64,000 nucleotides of DNA from Sthenelais limicola (taxonomy: Eukaryota > Annelida > Polychaeta > Phyllodocida > Sigalionidae). The translations under genes were made by a program, and so were the position numbers. The stretch's first letter is position 1. The number at the start of each line of letters is the position of its first letter. Shown one piece after another: positions 60,201 through 63,200 of this stretch. Under the pieces are notes generated by a model, which worked only from the letters and a program-made list of their open reading frames with translations, was not told where the DNA came from and searched no databases. The stretch lies in assembly GCA_942159475.1 (NCBI GenBank), contig OW804096.1:135079006-135143005 (forward strand), in the 5' to 3' direction.

Positions 60201-63200
60201 TGGGGGACTGACAGCACAGTTCGGATCCGAAGGGCCATCCGAAGCTCAGTCCGAGAATGGACAAGGCTCAGAAATCGGGCTTTGTTATTTCATGAAGTCT
60301 TGTCATTAAAATGCTTTGTTTGTATCCCTTTTCTAGCAAAGTAATCGAAGATGGAGAAGGCTATGGCTGAGCAAGTCGAGAAGGAGTTGGCCGAGGCGGA
60401 GAGACTGATGTCCGAGGGCATTGAGACTGAGCTCCCTGCCATGACAGAGGCGGAGGAGCAACAGCTGCTCGAGGAAGGGGCTGCTAATCTCATGGGGTTA
60501 GCAGCCGAAGACAGTGAAGTGGTGGAGGACGAAGGACACGACCGTTCTGAGTCCGAAGCCATGGAAACTGAAGCTTCTGTGGAGAGTAGAATTGATGAGG
60601 TCGCCAACCTCCGAGAGGAGAACAACCAACAGGCGGTCATCATCAAGACCCAGCGTGCGTCCCTAGCCCAGAAGGACAATCAAATCCGCGATTTGATGGA
60701 GGCTAACGCGCGGCTGAGGTCAAGGTTGGAGTCCGCGGAGTCCAGTTCTCCGCCGGAGCAGGACCCAACAGAGAGTGTGGGAGGCACAGATCCATCTGCC
60801 CCTACTCTACATGTGGATGGTGGTCAAGCTGGGGCGATCCAGGTCAACGCCCTCCAACTGGATGTGCTATCACAGTTGTTGGGACAGATCGGGAAACTCC
60901 CCCAGATGGCCCAGATGGGTGTTAAAACACCTAGCCATCCTTCAGCATCGCCCTTTCGGATGATTGTGTCCCCCGAGACTTCTCGGACGGTTCCCACTGC
61001 TGCTGCTGGATCCGCAGCTCAAGCTGGAAAGCAGCAGCAAACGCAGAGGTCCGCGCCCCGACAACGCTCACAGAGCAGGGCCCGGACTTGGCTAGAGGGA
61101 AGTGGTCTGGGACAGGGAGGAGTGGGAGAATCAGATCTCGGAATCCACCAATTGTTTGGACCTGAGAAAGTGATCTCCCCTCTAAAGTCGTCGCCCGGCT
61201 CTGGTATGCAGGCGCCCCCCACTCCTGGTACCAAAACTGGCCACAGTGACGTGGAGGATGATGCCGACATGGACACCATGGAGCAGGACGACGAGAAGGA
61301 CGCTCATCACCAGTGAAAGGATGGAGGATGACCATAGGACAGACCAGATGACAACACGGATCGCCCACGAATGACGCTCGGACTCGGAATGGAACGACCT
61401 GTGTGAATGATGATGACTGGACTGATTTATGGACTTGGAAATGGATATGGACACATTCGGATGGACACAGAGATGAATCGGCATGACCCACGGATATTGA
61501 CCACTGGAACTTTTTAAAGTAATGAATGTTTCTCTCTATTTTTATACTACAGAATGTAGTAGTGAGATTTGCTTTTCTCACAGAGAGCCGGAGGAATTTT
61601 TTACTTTTATTTCACCATTTACACCAATCATTTTTATCTTTCCACTTGTATCAGTAGTGAGGACACTGAATGCTCCTGCTTGTACTTGTCTATGATTTTT
61701 ATTATGTGTTGAGTGACTTTTGTGTTTACTCGTGGTGATTTGTATTATTTTTCCTCTTTTTCGTATGCTTTATTGTTCTATTACCCGATTTTTAAACATG
61801 GTTTTAAACTCTTTAAAAGAAAGAGGGGGTATTGTAGTGGTCGTGTGTTTTATGGGTTCCGAAATAGTGCAGTCCGGGAGTCCGAGACTGTCCGCTGGTT
61901 GATTCCAGTCCTTTCGGACTGACGCCAGAGGGCAGTCAAGGGCTCTCGGATCTATCCGAAGCACAGACCCTGGAAGAGTGGTCTGTAGCTTATTTACTAT
62001 TATTTGTATTTATCTCTTTATATTGTGTCTTTTCCTTGTATATTGTCATTTTATGCTATGCAAATGTTCCTTTATGTGTTCTTACCCAATCTCTGGTTTT
62101 ACTTATTCTTAACTTCGCTTTTATGAGAATATGTGTTATATGAATATTCTCCACACCTTGTTTATACCATTTTACAATGTATATGTTTCCTTTCTGGCTG
62201 GTCCAGAAAGGTTGGTCTAAGGTTGTGTGGTAATAAAACCAGAGTATGAGAGTAATTCTTGTTCCGTTTTATTCCTAAGCTAAGAGTCCCGAACCGAGTT
62301 CACTACACAGGCATATAACTCACATAAACTATAGAAGTATATCACTTATACGATTCCTATGTACATTATGTGGAATATCTAAAGTGCTATAAATGCCACA
62401 TAAATGTGTTAACGTCACTTTTATTGTAAAAGAAATTGTAAATGCACCCCAGTTAGCCAGAAGCGCCACCTGGTGAAAACTGTACCATCACCTGGTGAGG
62501 ACAAGTGGCATAATGGTAAAGGGTAAGGGTAATGGGCTATTCCCAATATTTCGAACATATATAATAGAATAATTTTCAATTTACAAATTTCTTTGACTTG
62601 GTGTCAGAAATAAATTATTATCTTTGGTAACTGCTCTATCATATTAAATATCATTTAACATGCACAAACTTTATATGTAAAGAAAGCTGAGGAAATAAGG
62701 AATTTAACCATATGCATCATTTTGGTCTCACTAGTAGCAGGTGTGCATTAGCGCCGCGCGTAACTGTTACGCATATTATACTCTGTGTATGTCCCAATAC
62801 TAGACACAATGCATGACACAAAAAAAATAAAATAAAAAATAAAAAGATAATGATTTAGCTAATATGGAGGTACCATTATATTGTTTAGTCGTGTGTAGGG
62901 GTTTCTATGACTCAGTGTCAGAGACTGAGTATAAGTGTCAGAGAATGCAGTGTCAGATGTGCGACAGTAGTGTGAATGCTAGGTGAGTAAGTAGGGCCAG
63001 GTATTGCGTCCTGTTGTGGCTGCATTATAATGGGTATTTAGGTGCGATTTTGAATGCGCATTGTATGTGCAATTGAAATCACACCCATAGGCCTATTATT
63101 GACTTTTAAAGAAAACATGTAATTTCAGATAAAATTGGTTGAGTAACACATGTTTAAAACGAAAATAAATGAATATAAATGAGAACTTGATCCAACACAA

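Larger units (their letters stand above)
52059..62307 (+). mobile_element. Complete Ty3/gypsy-type LTR retrotransposon (10.25 kb)
   Basis: Two 475-bp LTRs flank gag, pol and a third ORF. The order protease, RT, RNase H, integrase in pol marks it as Ty3/gypsy (Metaviridae). The LTR ends are TGTAGTG...CACTACA. The 4-bp target-site duplication is CAGG at 52055-52058 and 62308-62311. PBS and PPT are present and the ORFs are intact. It sits in an intron of the channel gene in the opposite orientation. No env-like protein with a signal peptide or TM segment was seen. LTRs that differ by one base and open frames suggest a very recent, possibly still mobile copy. Confidence 0.97.

Noticed and set aside
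60351..61316. ORF3 as an envelope gene
   Set aside because: No signal peptide, TM segment, furin-like site or Cys pattern; highly acidic and coiled coil.
60931..61581. 216-codon and smaller minus ORFs opposite ORF3
   Set aside because: Antisense to ORF3, which has a better start context and coiled-coil structure; low-complexity translation.
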